Origin: JAGGAG01 sp031402225
GTDB lineage: Bacteria > Gemmatimonadota > Gemmatimonadetes > Gemmatimonadales > GWC2-71-9
Reading direction: 5' to 3'
DNA length: 35,657 bases
Assembly (NCBI GenBank): GCA_031402225.1
Contig: JANNSD010000151.1
Coordinates: forward strand, 1-35,657
In this document: positions 1 to 8,028 of the stretch, piece by piece
Layout of the letters: each line of letters begins with the position of its first letter
Numbering within the stretch: the first letter of the stretch is position 1
The notes under the pieces: model-generated
The model's database searches: none
Told to the model about the DNA's origin: nothing
Seen by the model: only the letters and a program-made list of their open reading frames with translations
Position numbers and translations under genes: made by a program

Positions 1-436
1 GTGGCGTCAGGTTGTCCAGCACCAGGTCCGTCAGCTCGATGCTCGGAAGGATCCCCGCCAGCAGGATGTCTCCCCCGAGCCCATGCGCCGCCGCCCGCGC
101 CCGCCCGAGGGCATCCTCGAGCTGGGCCTCCATGACGTGGAAGCAGCCCGGTCCGAAGACGCTTGGTGCCAGGTTCAGTTCGAGATTGTGGAGGCCGATC
201 TCAGTGGTAAACGCCGGGTCCGCAAGCACGTCGAGCAGGCTGAGCGCCAGCGGCGCCGGACGCCCTGTCCGGTCCACCAGGAACATCTCCTGCTCGGCGC
301 CGATGCGCCGCACGCCCCGCTCGAACGCGTCCGTCGCGCACATCGTCTCCAGCGTGCGAAGGTCGTCGAGCAGCGCGCGCGAAAAGCGCCGCACCCGTTC
401 CTCGTCCGCGCCGGTGCCTACCTGATGCTCGCCCAT
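1..436 (-). CDS. Carboxylate-amine ligase / glutamate-cysteine ligase family (GCS2), N-terminal part
   Basis: The frame is open from an ATG at 436 and runs off the left edge, so only about 145 N-terminal residues are visible. They include IGAEQEMFLVD at about residues 41-51, followed by a segment ending HNLELNLAP. The Glu-rich IGAEQE strand and the NLE-N-AP motif are typical of the nucleotide and metal-binding core of GCS2/YbdK-type ligases, which join an amino acid to a carboxylate using ATP. Which amine is used cannot be told. No signal peptide is seen, so the enzyme is probably cytoplasmic. There is no strong Shine-Dalgarno; an in-frame TTG nine bases upstream is an alternative start. It is divergent from nothing visible and is separated by 95 bp from the next gene, which reads the same way. 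Confidence 0.75.
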   Translation of the reverse strand, partial: MGEHQVGTGADEERVRRFSRALLDDLRTLETMCATDAFERGVRRIGAEQEMFLVDRTGRPAPLALSLLDVLADPAFTTEIGLHNLELNLAPSVFGPGCFHVMEAQLEDALGRARAAAHGLGGDILLAGILPSIELTDLVLDNLTP

Positions 437-531
437 GGGATCCAAGATGCGTTCGGCACCGGCCCGTGGCGAGTGGGCCGGACGACGTTTCAGTTTTTCT
501 TATGGAAGTCTTCATGCCTCGACCCCGCGCG

Positions 532-1593
532 TCACCCCGGCAGGTAGCTCAGGGTTGGCAACGTAACCCACGTCGCCCCGCCGTCGCGCGAGATCTCGTG
601 CTTCGCGTCCACCCGACCGCCCACCGGCGCCAGCGTCAGGCGGTACTGCACCTCGCGACCGAGCACCTTCTCCGTTCCGGTGAGCACCAGGGCCGCACCG
701 ACGAAATCGCCCGCCAGCTCCACCCGCTCGCCCAGGTTGTCTGCCGTCGACCGGTACCAGTGCCGCGTCACCGGGTCCCGATAGGTGAAGGCGATCGCCT
801 CATAGCCCAGCCGCCCCGCGAAGTGCTCCTCGATCAGGCATCCGCTGATCGACTTGATGACGGTGCTGCGCCCCAGGCTCACGCCCAGCCCACCCTTCAC
901 GTTCCACGACCCCGCGAGGAAGTCGGCGTCGGTATAGGGCGATGCGTCGCACAGTCCCGATGGAGTCGTCGGCGCCGCCTGCACCGCAGGAACCCGGTGA
1001 TACTCCCCGTTGAAGAACTGCAGGTCCACGCCCGTGGCCGGCACCGTAATGCGCCCGGTCTGCAGCACGTTGTCGGCATCAATGCGCGACCACGTCCAGG
1101 TGTCGATCAGCAGCCGTCCGTTGATGGCGTTGATCCGCTCACCCACCAGCACCATCGTGCCGTCGGCGTCGAGCCCTCCCGCCATCCGGTAGTCGGTGCC
1201 ATAGTCCGCCACCCAGGTCTGCCGCCACTGCTTCGTGTCGGCGTCGTAGCTGTTCAGGCTCGTCCCGACCGACTCCCCGTTCGGGTCCACGTAGTTCTCC
1301 CGGATGGCGCACCCGCCCAGGAGTGGCTCCACCACATTGGTGCCCGCCGGTCCGCCATCCTCACTGATGTCCCATTGACCCAGCCAGAAATCGAACTGGC
1401 GATACGCCGCCGCCTGGCAGGGCCGCCGTACGCCGGACACGCCCCGCGAGGCTGCGAACGGCAGCACGTCGCTCTCGCCGTCCGCGGCTGGTGTCGTCGG
1501 ATCCGGCGCCGCCGGTGGCTCGCTGGCGCACCCGGCCAGCAGGCCGGCGAACGCCATGGTGACAAGGTGTGTGCGCGTGATGGTGAGTCGCAT
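532..1593 (-). CDS. Secreted lipoprotein with two related DUF1579-like (lipocalin-like) domains
   Basis: 353 residues. The start at 1593 is chosen because GGAGA lies just upstream and the N-terminus is a lipoprotein signal ending LLAGC (Cys22). Two copies of the same domain follow. The first opens with FDFWLGQWDI (about residue 54) and the second with ADFLAGSWNV (about residue 210). Each has a central Gly-Cys-x-Ile/Leu-x-Glu motif (LLGGCAIRE, ISGCLIEE) and a Tyr-Asp/Arg-Asp strand. This layout is common in small beta-barrel proteins annotated as DUF1579-like; no catalytic residues are evident. It probably sits in the periplasm or outer membrane. The gene is divergent from the MocR regulator and could be its target. 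Function is unknown. Confidence 0.75.
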   Translation of the reverse strand: MRLTITRTHLVTMAFAGLLAGCASEPPAAPDPTTPAADGESDVLPFAASRGVSGVRRPCQAAAYRQFDFWLGQWDISEDGGPAGTNVVEPLLGGCAIRENYVDPNGESVGTSLNSYDADTKQWRQTWVADYGTDYRMAGGLDADGTMVLVGERINAINGRLLIDTWTWSRIDADNVLQTGRITVPATGVDLQFFNGEYHRVPAVQAAPTTPSGLCDASPYTDADFLAGSWNVKGGLGVSLGRSTVIKSISGCLIEEHFAGRLGYEAIAFTYRDPVTRHWYRSTADNLGERVELAGDFVGAALVLTGTEKVLGREVQYRLTLAPVGGRVDAKHEISRDGGATWVTLPTLSYLPG

Positions 1594-1659
1594 ATCGATC
1601 TCCACTGGTGGTACGGGTGAAGGGCGCCCACGGCGGGCACCCGGCTTCACCATCAGCAT

Positions 1660-1720
1660 GCCATTCAAGTGGTAGCGCGTGAAGTGCCAAATAGTGATAT
1701 TTTGACCAGTCCACTTGAGG
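1660..1720. promoter_or_regulatory. Candidate MocR operator between divergent genes
   Basis: TCAAGTGG at 1665-1672 is repeated in inverted form as CCACTTGA at 1711-1718. A third related copy, TGAAGTGCC, lies at 1680-1688. Between them is an AT-richer stretch (AATAGTGATATTTTGAC). MocR regulators with aminotransferase domains commonly bind repeats with an AAGTGGAC core, and the reverse strand of 1706-1718 reads TCAAGTGGACTGG. The right-hand copy lies 10 bases before the regulator's ATG, which suggests autoregulation. This is inference from pattern only. Confidence 0.5.
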
Positions 1721-1727
1721 AGCCGGT

Positions 1728-3203
1728 ATGCGGGGATCTGCTGGGCTCGCCCCCTGGCTCGATCTCGACCAGCACGACGAGGTCCCCCTCTACCTGCAGC
1801 TATACGAGCAGGTCCGCCGCGCCGTGCTCTCCGGGCGACTGCCCGCCGGCGCACGGCTCCCCTCGTCCCGCACCCTCGCCGGCGAGCTCGGCCTCTCCCG
1901 CACCACCGTCATCCAGGCCTACGACCGGCTCTGGTCCGAGGGCTACCTCACGGCGAAGGTGGGATCAGGCACGCGCGTCACCGCGACGCTCCCCGAGGAC
2001 CGGCTCGCCGCTCCCGCATCGACCGAGCGCGCAACAGTGGGCCGCGCCGCGGTACGGCTGTCGCACCGGGCCACCGCGCTCGCGCCGATGCTCGCCGGCG
2101 CCGGGCAGCTCGATACCTCCCGCCCGTTCCTCCCCGGCTACCCCGCCGTCGATCTCTTTCCCATTGCCATCTGGCGCCGCCTCGCGTGGCGCCGCCTGCG
2201 CGCTCGCAATCAGGTCGACTTGCTGCGGCCTCCCGATCCGGCCGGCCACACCGCGCTCCGGTCCGCGATCGCGGAACACCTCCGGCTCACCCGCGGTGTG
2301 CGCTGCACCGCCGAGCAGGTGGTCATCACCACCGGCACGCAGCAGGCACTCGCGCGCCTCACGGCACTCCTGCTCGATCCCGGCGATGCGGCGTGGATCG
2401 AGGATCCCGGATATCTCGGCGCGCGGCGCGCGCTCCTCGCCGCCGGCGCGCGGCTCGTGCCGGTGCCGGTGGACGACGCCGGTATTGATGTCGACGCCGG
2501 CATCGCCCGGGAGAAGCGCGCTCGGCTCACGTATGTGACGCCCTCGCACCAGTTCCCCACCGGCGTCACGATGTCTCTCGAGCGGCGGTTGAGGCTGCTC
2601 CAGTGGGCGGGTGACAACGAAGCCTGGATCCTGGAAGACGACTACGATGGCGAGTATCGCTACGAGGAGCGTCCGCTCCAGGCGCTGCAGGGCATGGATG
2701 GATCGGGGCGGGTCATCTACATGGGGACGTTCGGGAAGATCCTGTTTCCGTCACTGCGACTGGGGTATGTCGTGCTGCCGGCACCACTCGTCGGCCCGTT
2801 CGTCGCGGCACGCGCCGCCGATGGTGGCGCGCCGCCGCTGCTCGACCAGCTCGTCCTCGCCGACTTCCTCCGCGACGAACACTTCGCTCGTCACCTTCGT
2901 CGCATGCGGCTGGTGTACCGCGATCGCCGCGATGCGCTGGTCGACGCCCTCACCCGGCGCTGTGCGGCGCACCTCACGCCGGGACCAGCGGGCGCCGGCA
3001 TTCATCTCGCCGCCACGCTGCACCGGGGCAGCGATCGCGCCATCGCGAAGCGCGCCGCCGAGCGTGGGCTCACCGCCTTCGCACTGTCCGAGTTCGCAAT
3101 CGAACCGCGGACACCGGGCGGGCTGGTGCTCGGATTCGCCGGCTGGTCGCCCGCCAGGCTGAGGAGTGCGGTGGACCTCCTCGCAAGCGTGCTCGACTGT
3201 TAG
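1728..3203 (+). CDS. MocR/PdxR-type GntR family transcriptional regulator with aminotransferase domain
   Basis: 491 residues with the standard MocR length and order. A winged-helix GntR domain at about 15-85 contains PLYLQLYEQVRRAVLSGRL and GLSRTTVIQAYDRL. After a linker comes a fold-type I aminotransferase-like domain. The PLP lysine is in YMGTFGKILFPSLRLGYV, and EDDYDGEYRY carries the usual Asp/Tyr contacts. Such proteins use PLP or an amine adduct as effector rather than catalysing transamination. The ATG at 1728 has GAGGAG seven bases upstream. Targets often lie next to the gene, so the divergent lipoprotein is a candidate. The effector is not predictable; PdxR-like control of vitamin B6 genes is possible, but no pdx gene is present here. 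Confidence 0.9.
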   Translation: MRGSAGLAPWLDLDQHDEVPLYLQLYEQVRRAVLSGRLPAGARLPSSRTLAGELGLSRTTVIQAYDRLWSEGYLTAKVGSGTRVTATLPEDRLAAPASTERATVGRAAVRLSHRATALAPMLAGAGQLDTSRPFLPGYPAVDLFPIAIWRRLAWRRLRARNQVDLLRPPDPAGHTALRSAIAEHLRLTRGVRCTAEQVVITTGTQQALARLTALLLDPGDAAWIEDPGYLGARRALLAAGARLVPVPVDDAGIDVDAGIAREKRARLTYVTPSHQFPTGVTMSLERRLRLLQWAGDNEAWILEDDYDGEYRYEERPLQALQGMDGSGRVIYMGTFGKILFPSLRLGYVVLPAPLVGPFVAARAADGGAPPLLDQLVLADFLRDEHFARHLRRMRLVYRDRRDALVDALTRRCAAHLTPGPAGAGIHLAATLHRGSDRAIAKRAAERGLTAFALSEFAIEPRTPGGLVLGFAGWSPARLRSAVDLLASVLDC

Positions 3204-3389
3204 GGCGCCGCCCTCACCTTCTATTCAGTGGGGGTGTGGGCCAGCGTCATCTCCGGTCGGCTGCGGCCCTGGCACGCCGGCCTGTTCTGGGCCGGCTTCG
3301 TATTCCATCGGGGCAGCATCATTGCCTGGACCATCTGGCTCATTCCGTTCGTGACCGGCCTGGTGCTCGGCCGCCGGAGGGGAGGCTAG
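3204..3389 (+). pseudogene. Remnant of a HsmA-like (TIGR03987) small membrane protein with internal deletion
   Basis: Directly after the MocR stop codon, in the same frame, 61 codons read as GAALTFYSVGVWASVISGR, then a segment ending HAGLFWAGFVF, then HRGSIIAWTIWLIPFVTGLV and a basic tail to TAG at 3387. As I recall it, the HsmA/TIGR03987 family begins with ALxFYTxGVW, continues with WHxxLFWxGxxFDTTGT, and ends with FHxxSIxVWxIWLIPFxxGMxLG. Here the first and last parts are joined at VFHRGS. About 60-70 residues of the middle (the DTTGT motif and two or three membrane helices) are missing, as is the N-terminus. GTG at 3228 could start a 53-residue peptide, but no ribosome site is visible. I read it as a decayed gene. 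Confidence 0.55.
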
Positions 3390-3432
3390 CGCACGGCCGA
3401 AACGACCCGCTCAACTACTGCGTAGGCTGTTC

Positions 3433-4263
3433 ATGCCCCTGCCAGTTCGCCTCCTTTCCCTCGCCGTGGCCGCCGCCGTTGCGGCGCTCGCCCCGCGACA
3501 GGTCACCTTCGAGAGCCGGGGCGCTACCATCGCTGGCGAGATCTCCTATCCCGCCGGTGACGGACCGTTCCCCGCCGTCGCCCTCGTCCACGGCTCCGGA
3601 CCGGCAACCCGCGAAGGCAACGCGCCCCTCGTCACTCTCTTCCGCGATCTCGGCTTCGCCGTCCTGGCGTACGACAAGCGCGGCACTGGCGCGTCCGGTG
3701 GCAGCTATCGCGGCGTCGGCGCCCGCAACAGTGACTCGATGATTCCCCTGCTCGGTGCGGATGCCGCTGCGGCGGCGCGCCTGCTGGCCACCGATCCGCG
3801 CGTCGACCCGAAACGCATCGGCCTCGCCGGTGGCAGCCAGGCCGGCTGGGTGATGGCCGCCGCACTGCACGACGCGCCCATCCGGTTTTTTGTCGCGCTC
3901 TCCGGGCCCGCCGTCTCGGTGGGTGAGGAGATGTACTTCTCCCGATACTTCGAGAACACCGACCTCCCGCTCGACCAGGTCGATAGCGTCATGGCGCAAT
4001 TCACCGGGACTCCCGGCTATGATCCCCGCGATGACCTCCGCCGGTCAGGTGCCGTCGGCTTCTACATACTGGGAGGCTTGGACCGCAGTGTTCCTGCGTC
4101 GCTCAGCGTTGCTCGCCTGCAGCAGCTCGACTCCGCCGCGAGTCGCCTCTCGGTGCTCGTTCTCCCCACCGGCAACCATGCCCTCGTCGATGCGCGCACC
4201 GGCGCCCCGCTCCCATTCGGCACTGCTCTGGTGGCCTGGCTGCATCGCGTGGGAGTGAGATGA
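3433..4263 (+). CDS. Secreted alpha/beta hydrolase (dienelactone hydrolase/S9-like)
   Basis: 276 residues. An N-terminal signal peptide (hydrophobic run LLSLAVAAAVAALA) precedes an alpha/beta-hydrolase fold. VALVHGSGP is the oxyanion-hole HG motif, and YDKRGTGASGG is the typical loop after strand 4. The nucleophile Ser is in GLAGGSQAGW, the acid is probably the Asp in LGGLDRSVP, and the His is in TGNHALVD. It resembles bacterial esterase/acyl-peptidase-like hydrolases exported to the periplasm; the substrate is unknown. No clear Shine-Dalgarno precedes the ATG. The stop codon overlaps the start of the next hydrolase gene by four bases (ATGA), so the two are translationally coupled. Confidence 0.8.
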   Translation: MPLPVRLLSLAVAAAVAALAPRQVTFESRGATIAGEISYPAGDGPFPAVALVHGSGPATREGNAPLVTLFRDLGFAVLAYDKRGTGASGGSYRGVGARNSDSMIPLLGADAAAAARLLATDPRVDPKRIGLAGGSQAGWVMAAALHDAPIRFFVALSGPAVSVGEEMYFSRYFENTDLPLDQVDSVMAQFTGTPGYDPRDDLRRSGAVGFYILGGLDRSVPASLSVARLQQLDSAASRLSVLVLPTGNHALVDARTGAPLPFGTALVAWLHRVGVR

Positions 4264-5228
4264 GGCGCTCGCGACCTTCCATGACCGCCATTCGCTGGAC
4301 CATCCGCCTCTTCGCCATCACCGTCGCCGCGGTCCTCATCCTGTTCCTGGTGAAGGATCCCGAGCGCCGCACGCTGAACGATGCCGCTCGCGCCGAGGCA
4401 CCCGGCACATTCGTCCATCTGGCCGACGGCATCACCCACTACGAGGTCGCCGGCCCCGACACCGGCGCCGTCGTGCTCTTTGCATCCGCCTTCTCCGTGC
4501 CCGGCTTCATCTCCGATCCCCTCTACCAGTCTCTCGCCGACTCCGGCTTCCGCGTCATTCGCTTTGACTACTACGGACGGGGTTGGTCAGACCGACTGAA
4601 CACCGAATACGACCAATGGCTTTTCGTGCGCCAGATGGCGGGGCTCCTCGATTCGCTCGGCGTGACGACGCCCGTCACGCTGGCGAGCATTTCCTATGGC
4701 GCAGCGATGATCACGAGCTTTACCGACCGCTATCCCGATCGCGTGCAGGCCCTCATCTATCTCGACCCCGTCTTCAACAACCAGCGCCCCCTGGCGCGGG
4801 AAGAGCGCTCGCGCATGGCCTGGGACTACCACATGGTGCTGCGCGACGGGTCGAGCGAAATGGCGGAGGGACAACTCTATGACTTCCTCTATCCGGAACG
4901 GCATCCCGACTGGGTTGCCCGGTACCGGGTGCAGCAGCAATTCAAGGGAACCCGTGAGGCCTGGCGCCGCACCCGCGCCGCGATCGCCGTGGCCCCCGAC
5001 CAGATGGAACAGCTGCGCCGGGTAGGATCCTCCCCCCGCCCCGTCCTCGTCATCTGGGGACGACAGGACCCTGTCGCCCCCTTCAGCGAAAGCCCGGGCG
5101 TCATGAGCGCGCTGCCCCACGGGACCTTGTTCCCTGTGGATTCCGCCGGCCACATGTCACATGCCGACCAGCCCGGCGCCGTCACCGCCGCCGTGGTGGC
5201 GTTCCTCCGCCGCGAACCGGGCGACTAG
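4260..5228 (+). CDS. Membrane-anchored alpha/beta hydrolase
   Basis: 322 residues. One N-terminal membrane helix at about 12-29 (LFAITVAAVLILFLV) is followed by a complete alpha/beta-hydrolase domain. IRFDYYGRGWSD is the strand-4 loop and WGRQDPVAPF carries the acid Asp. The base His is in SAGHMSHAD. The nucleophile elbow reads ASISYGAA, so the first Gly of the usual G-x-S-x-G is Ser, a variation tolerated in this superfamily. GGAG stands just before the ATG, and the gene overlaps the previous hydrolase by ATGA. The domain probably faces the periplasm. Being paired with another hydrolase suggests related substrates, but neither is identifiable. Confidence 0.8.
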   Translation: MRRSRPSMTAIRWTIRLFAITVAAVLILFLVKDPERRTLNDAARAEAPGTFVHLADGITHYEVAGPDTGAVVLFASAFSVPGFISDPLYQSLADSGFRVIRFDYYGRGWSDRLNTEYDQWLFVRQMAGLLDSLGVTTPVTLASISYGAAMITSFTDRYPDRVQALIYLDPVFNNQRPLAREERSRMAWDYHMVLRDGSSEMAEGQLYDFLYPERHPDWVARYRVQQQFKGTREAWRRTRAAIAVAPDQMEQLRRVGSSPRPVLVIWGRQDPVAPFSESPGVMSALPHGTLFPVDSAGHMSHADQPGAVTAAVVAFLRREPGD

Positions 5229-5264
5229 ATTCCATGGGCAGTCACACCATCAACGAGGATGCAT

Positions 5265-5999
5265 ATGCGCGCCCACCGTTTCAGTCTCATCGCCTGTAAT
5301 GCCCTGGCCTTCGCGGCCGTTCTTACCACCACCGCCGCCGCCCAGGAGGAAAAGCTGGAGGATCGCGCCAAGTCCGCCGCGAAGGTCCTCGCCAACCTGG
5401 TGTCCGATCCCAAGAATTCGCCGCCCAACAAGCTCCTGCGCAGTGCGACCTGCATCGCCATCATTCCAAGCGTGAAGACCGCTGCGTTCGTGGTAGGTGG
5501 ACAGGTGGGGTTCGGCCTCGCTTCCTGCCGCGTCGGTGAGGGATGGAGCCTCCCCACCTACATCTCGCTCAAGGCGGGCTCGGTCGGCTTCCAGGTGGGC
5601 GGCTCCGCCACCGACGTGGCCCTCATCTTTACCCACGACGATGCACCCCAGCTCATCGCCGGGTCGAACTTCCAGATCGGTGGTCAGGCCTCCGTCGCGG
5701 CGGGTCCCGTCGGTAGCACCATCGGCGCCAACACCGACTTCAAGAAGGGGTCATCGATCTACTCCTACTCCACCAAGGGTGCCGGGCTCTTCGCCGGTGT
5801 CTCCCTCGCTGGCAGCGACGTGAGGGTGGACGACAAGGGCAATCGCACCGCCTATCCCGAGGGCTCGGTGAAGGTCAAGGCGGACAAGTCACCCGATGTG
5901 GCGGCCCTGCTCGCCACCCGCGCCGATACGAAGAACACGCCCGCGATGGTGCAGCCCTTTACCGAGGCGCTGGAGAAGCGCATCGGGGGCACACGCTGA
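5265..5999 (+). CDS. Secreted YSC84/SYLF-domain lipid-binding protein
   Basis: 244 residues from the second of two close in-frame ATGs. The one at 5265 is preferred because GAGG ends six bases upstream, whereas the ATG at 5259 overlaps that site. A signal peptide ends at about TTTAAAQ. The body matches the SYLF/YSC84 family: LLRSATCIAIIPSVKTAAFV, GQVGFGLASCR, the SVGFQVGGSATDVALIF strand and the GPVGSTIGANTDF stretch. These proteins bind phosphoinositides or other lipids in eukaryotes; bacterial members are mostly secreted proteins of unknown role. It is transcribed with the flanking genes, with a 36-bp gap upstream. Confidence 0.88.
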   Translation: MRAHRFSLIACNALAFAAVLTTTAAAQEEKLEDRAKSAAKVLANLVSDPKNSPPNKLLRSATCIAIIPSVKTAAFVVGGQVGFGLASCRVGEGWSLPTYISLKAGSVGFQVGGSATDVALIFTHDDAPQLIAGSNFQIGGQASVAAGPVGSTIGANTDFKKGSSIYSYSTKGAGLFAGVSLAGSDVRVDDKGNRTAYPEGSVKVKADKSPDVAALLATRADTKNTPAMVQPFTEALEKRIGGTR

Positions 6000-6013
6000 A
6001 CCTGCCCCAGCGC

Positions 6014-7309
6014 ATGTCGCGGGCGGAGATGGTCGCCACCCTGAAGCAGCCGCGCGTCCTGTACGTCATTGGCGGGCTCGCGGTCGCCCTCACGCTGGCA
6101 CTTGTCATCTGGTTGTTCGATCCACCCCAGCGGCGTATCCGTCTCGCCGCTGGCCCCGCCGAGAGCGCCGAGTTCCGTTTCGCCCAGCGCTACAGCGACA
6201 TCCTGAGGCGTGAGGGGGTCAGGCTCGAGCTGGTGGCAACCACTGGTGTGCTCCAGAATCTTGCCCTCCTGCAGGATCCAAAGAGCGGTGTGGACGCAGC
6301 CCTGGTCGAGGGCGGCAGCACCACCGCCGACCAGTCGCCCAACCTCGTGTCGCTCGGCACCCTGTACTACCGACCGGTCTGGGTCTTCTATCGCGGGCGC
6401 ATGCCGCTGCCCGGTGAGCCCTGGCCCTCCACACTCCGCGTGGCACTGGGCCCCGAAGGCGGCAATCCCGCCAGTCTCAGCCGCCGCCTGCTGCTCGAAA
6501 CCGGTGCGCAGCTCGACGGCGGAAACCTCCGCCTGCTGGGGCGCGAAGCCGCCGCAGACTCGCTGCTCGCCGGCACCGTCGACCTCACGGCCATCGTGGC
6601 GCCATGGGAATCGCCCACGGTGCAGAAGCTCCTGCGCGCCGACAGCATACATCTGTCCACGTTCCAGCGCGTGGAGGCGCGCGTGGCGCTGCATCCGGAG
6701 TTGACGCCTCTCCTGCTGCCCGAAGGAATCGTTGACCTGGCACGCGACATCCCGTTGCACGACGTACAGCTCGTCGCCTCCCGGATGAGCATGGCGGCGC
6801 GGCGCACGCTCCATCCGGCGCTGCAGTATCTCCTGCTCGAGGCGCTCACCGAGGTGCACGGTGGACCTGGTGTCTTCGAGCGCGCCGGTCAGTTCCCGGC
6901 CGCCGAGGCCGGCGACCTGCCCCTGAGCAAGGCGACCGTCACCTATCACAAGTCGGGCCCGCCATTCCTGCAGCGACATCTCCCGTTCTGGGTCGCCGCC
7001 ATACTGACGCAGCTCGCAATCCTGCTGATCCCCATCCTGGGCATCGCCTACCCGTTACTGCAGGGCGCGCCGGCCATCTATGCGGCACTGATGCAGCATC
7101 GCGTGAGCCGCGTCTACGGCCACCTCCGGCTTCTCGAGATGGAAATGGCGGAAGGGAAGGCGGTCGACACCGCCGCCATGCTGAAGGAGATCGACGCACT
7201 CGACGCCCGCGCCAGGCGCCTGCAGACCGGCACCACCTACATGTCGATGGTCTACACCCTGCGGGCCCACATCCAGCTCATCCGCGACCGGCTGGTGCGC
7301 AGCACATGA
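6014..7309 (+). CDS. TAXI-family substrate-binding protein with C-terminal membrane segment
   Basis: 431 residues. An N-terminal helix at about 15-37 (VLYVIGGLAVALTLALVIWLF) is followed by a periplasmic-binding-like fold beginning RIRLAAGPAESAEFRFAQRY. Landmarks are VATTGVLQNLALLQD, DAALVEGG and LRVALGPEGGNPASLSRRLL. This matches the TAXI branch of TRAP transporter binding proteins. After the binding domain come a second membrane helix at about 326-348 (FWVAAILTQLAILLIPILGIAYPLL) and a helical cytoplasmic tail. No TRAP permease genes are nearby, so it may act as a sensor or stand-alone membrane protein rather than in uptake. It starts 14 bp after the YSC84 gene with no obvious ribosome site. 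Confidence 0.75.
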   Translation: MSRAEMVATLKQPRVLYVIGGLAVALTLALVIWLFDPPQRRIRLAAGPAESAEFRFAQRYSDILRREGVRLELVATTGVLQNLALLQDPKSGVDAALVEGGSTTADQSPNLVSLGTLYYRPVWVFYRGRMPLPGEPWPSTLRVALGPEGGNPASLSRRLLLETGAQLDGGNLRLLGREAAADSLLAGTVDLTAIVAPWESPTVQKLLRADSIHLSTFQRVEARVALHPELTPLLLPEGIVDLARDIPLHDVQLVASRMSMAARRTLHPALQYLLLEALTEVHGGPGVFERAGQFPAAEAGDLPLSKATVTYHKSGPPFLQRHLPFWVAAILTQLAILLIPILGIAYPLLQGAPAIYAALMQHRVSRVYGHLRLLEMEMAEGKAVDTAAMLKEIDALDARARRLQTGTTYMSMVYTLRAHIQLIRDRLVRST

Positions 7310-7336
7310 CCGGGGTACCCTCACGCGGAAACCGCC

Positions 7337-8023
7337 ATGCATCGTGAACGGCACAAGAGCGAGCACATCGGATGGCTGCGCGCCGCCGTGCTCGGCGCCA
7401 ACGACGGACTCATCTCCACCAGCAGCCTGGTGGTCGGCGTGGCGTCGGCCGAACCCACCCGGGCCGCGGTGCTGCTGGCCGCTGTCGCCGGGCTCGCCGC
7501 CGGTGCGCTCTCCATGGCGGCCGGGGAGTACGTCTCCGTCAGTTCGCAGTCAGACACTGAGAACGCGGACCTCGCGCGCGAGCGCGGCGAGCTCGCCACG
7601 TCGCCCGACTCGGAAATGGCCGAGCTCACGGATATCTACGTCAAGCGCGGACTCACGCCCGATCTGGCAGGGCAGGTGGCACGCCAGCTCATGGCCGGTG
7701 ATGCCCTTGCCGCCCACGCCCGCGATGAGCTCGGCATCAATGAGATGACCCGCGCCCGGCCAATCCAGGCCGCGCTCGCGTCGGCCGCCTCCTTTGCCGT
7801 GGGCGCATCGCCGCCGGTGATCCTCGCGGCCCTCTTGCCCGCAGGGTTCCTCACGCCAGGCATTGTCGGCGTCACCATCGTGCTGCTGCTCGTGCTGGGT
7901 GGTGTGGCGGCCAGGGTCGGCGGCGCGCCGGTGGGGAAGGGGGCGCTGCGGGTCGCCTTCTGGGGTGCGGTGGCCATGGGCTGCACCGCACTGGTGGGGC
8001 GCCTCTTCGGCGCCGTCGTCTAG
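7337..8023 (+). CDS. VIT1/CCC1-family (vacuolar iron transporter-like) membrane protein
   Basis: 228 residues. GWLRAAVLGANDGLISTSSLVVGV is diagnostic of the VIT family, followed by AGALSMAAGEYVSVSSQ. A cytoplasmic stretch rich in Glu and Asp (about 75-140) corresponds to the metal-binding domain that links helices 2 and 3. Three further helices end in FWGAVAMGCTALVGRLFGAVV. Family members move Fe(II) or Mn(II) out of the cytoplasm in exchange for protons, so detoxification is the likely role. The gene ends five bases before the convergent gene at 8029, so transcripts of the two must meet or overlap. Confidence 0.88.
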   Translation: MHRERHKSEHIGWLRAAVLGANDGLISTSSLVVGVASAEPTRAAVLLAAVAGLAAGALSMAAGEYVSVSSQSDTENADLARERGELATSPDSEMAELTDIYVKRGLTPDLAGQVARQLMAGDALAAHARDELGINEMTRARPIQAALASAASFAVGASPPVILAALLPAGFLTPGIVGVTIVLLLVLGGVAARVGGAPVGKGALRVAFWGAVAMGCTALVGRLFGAVV

Positions 8024-8028
8024 CGTCC

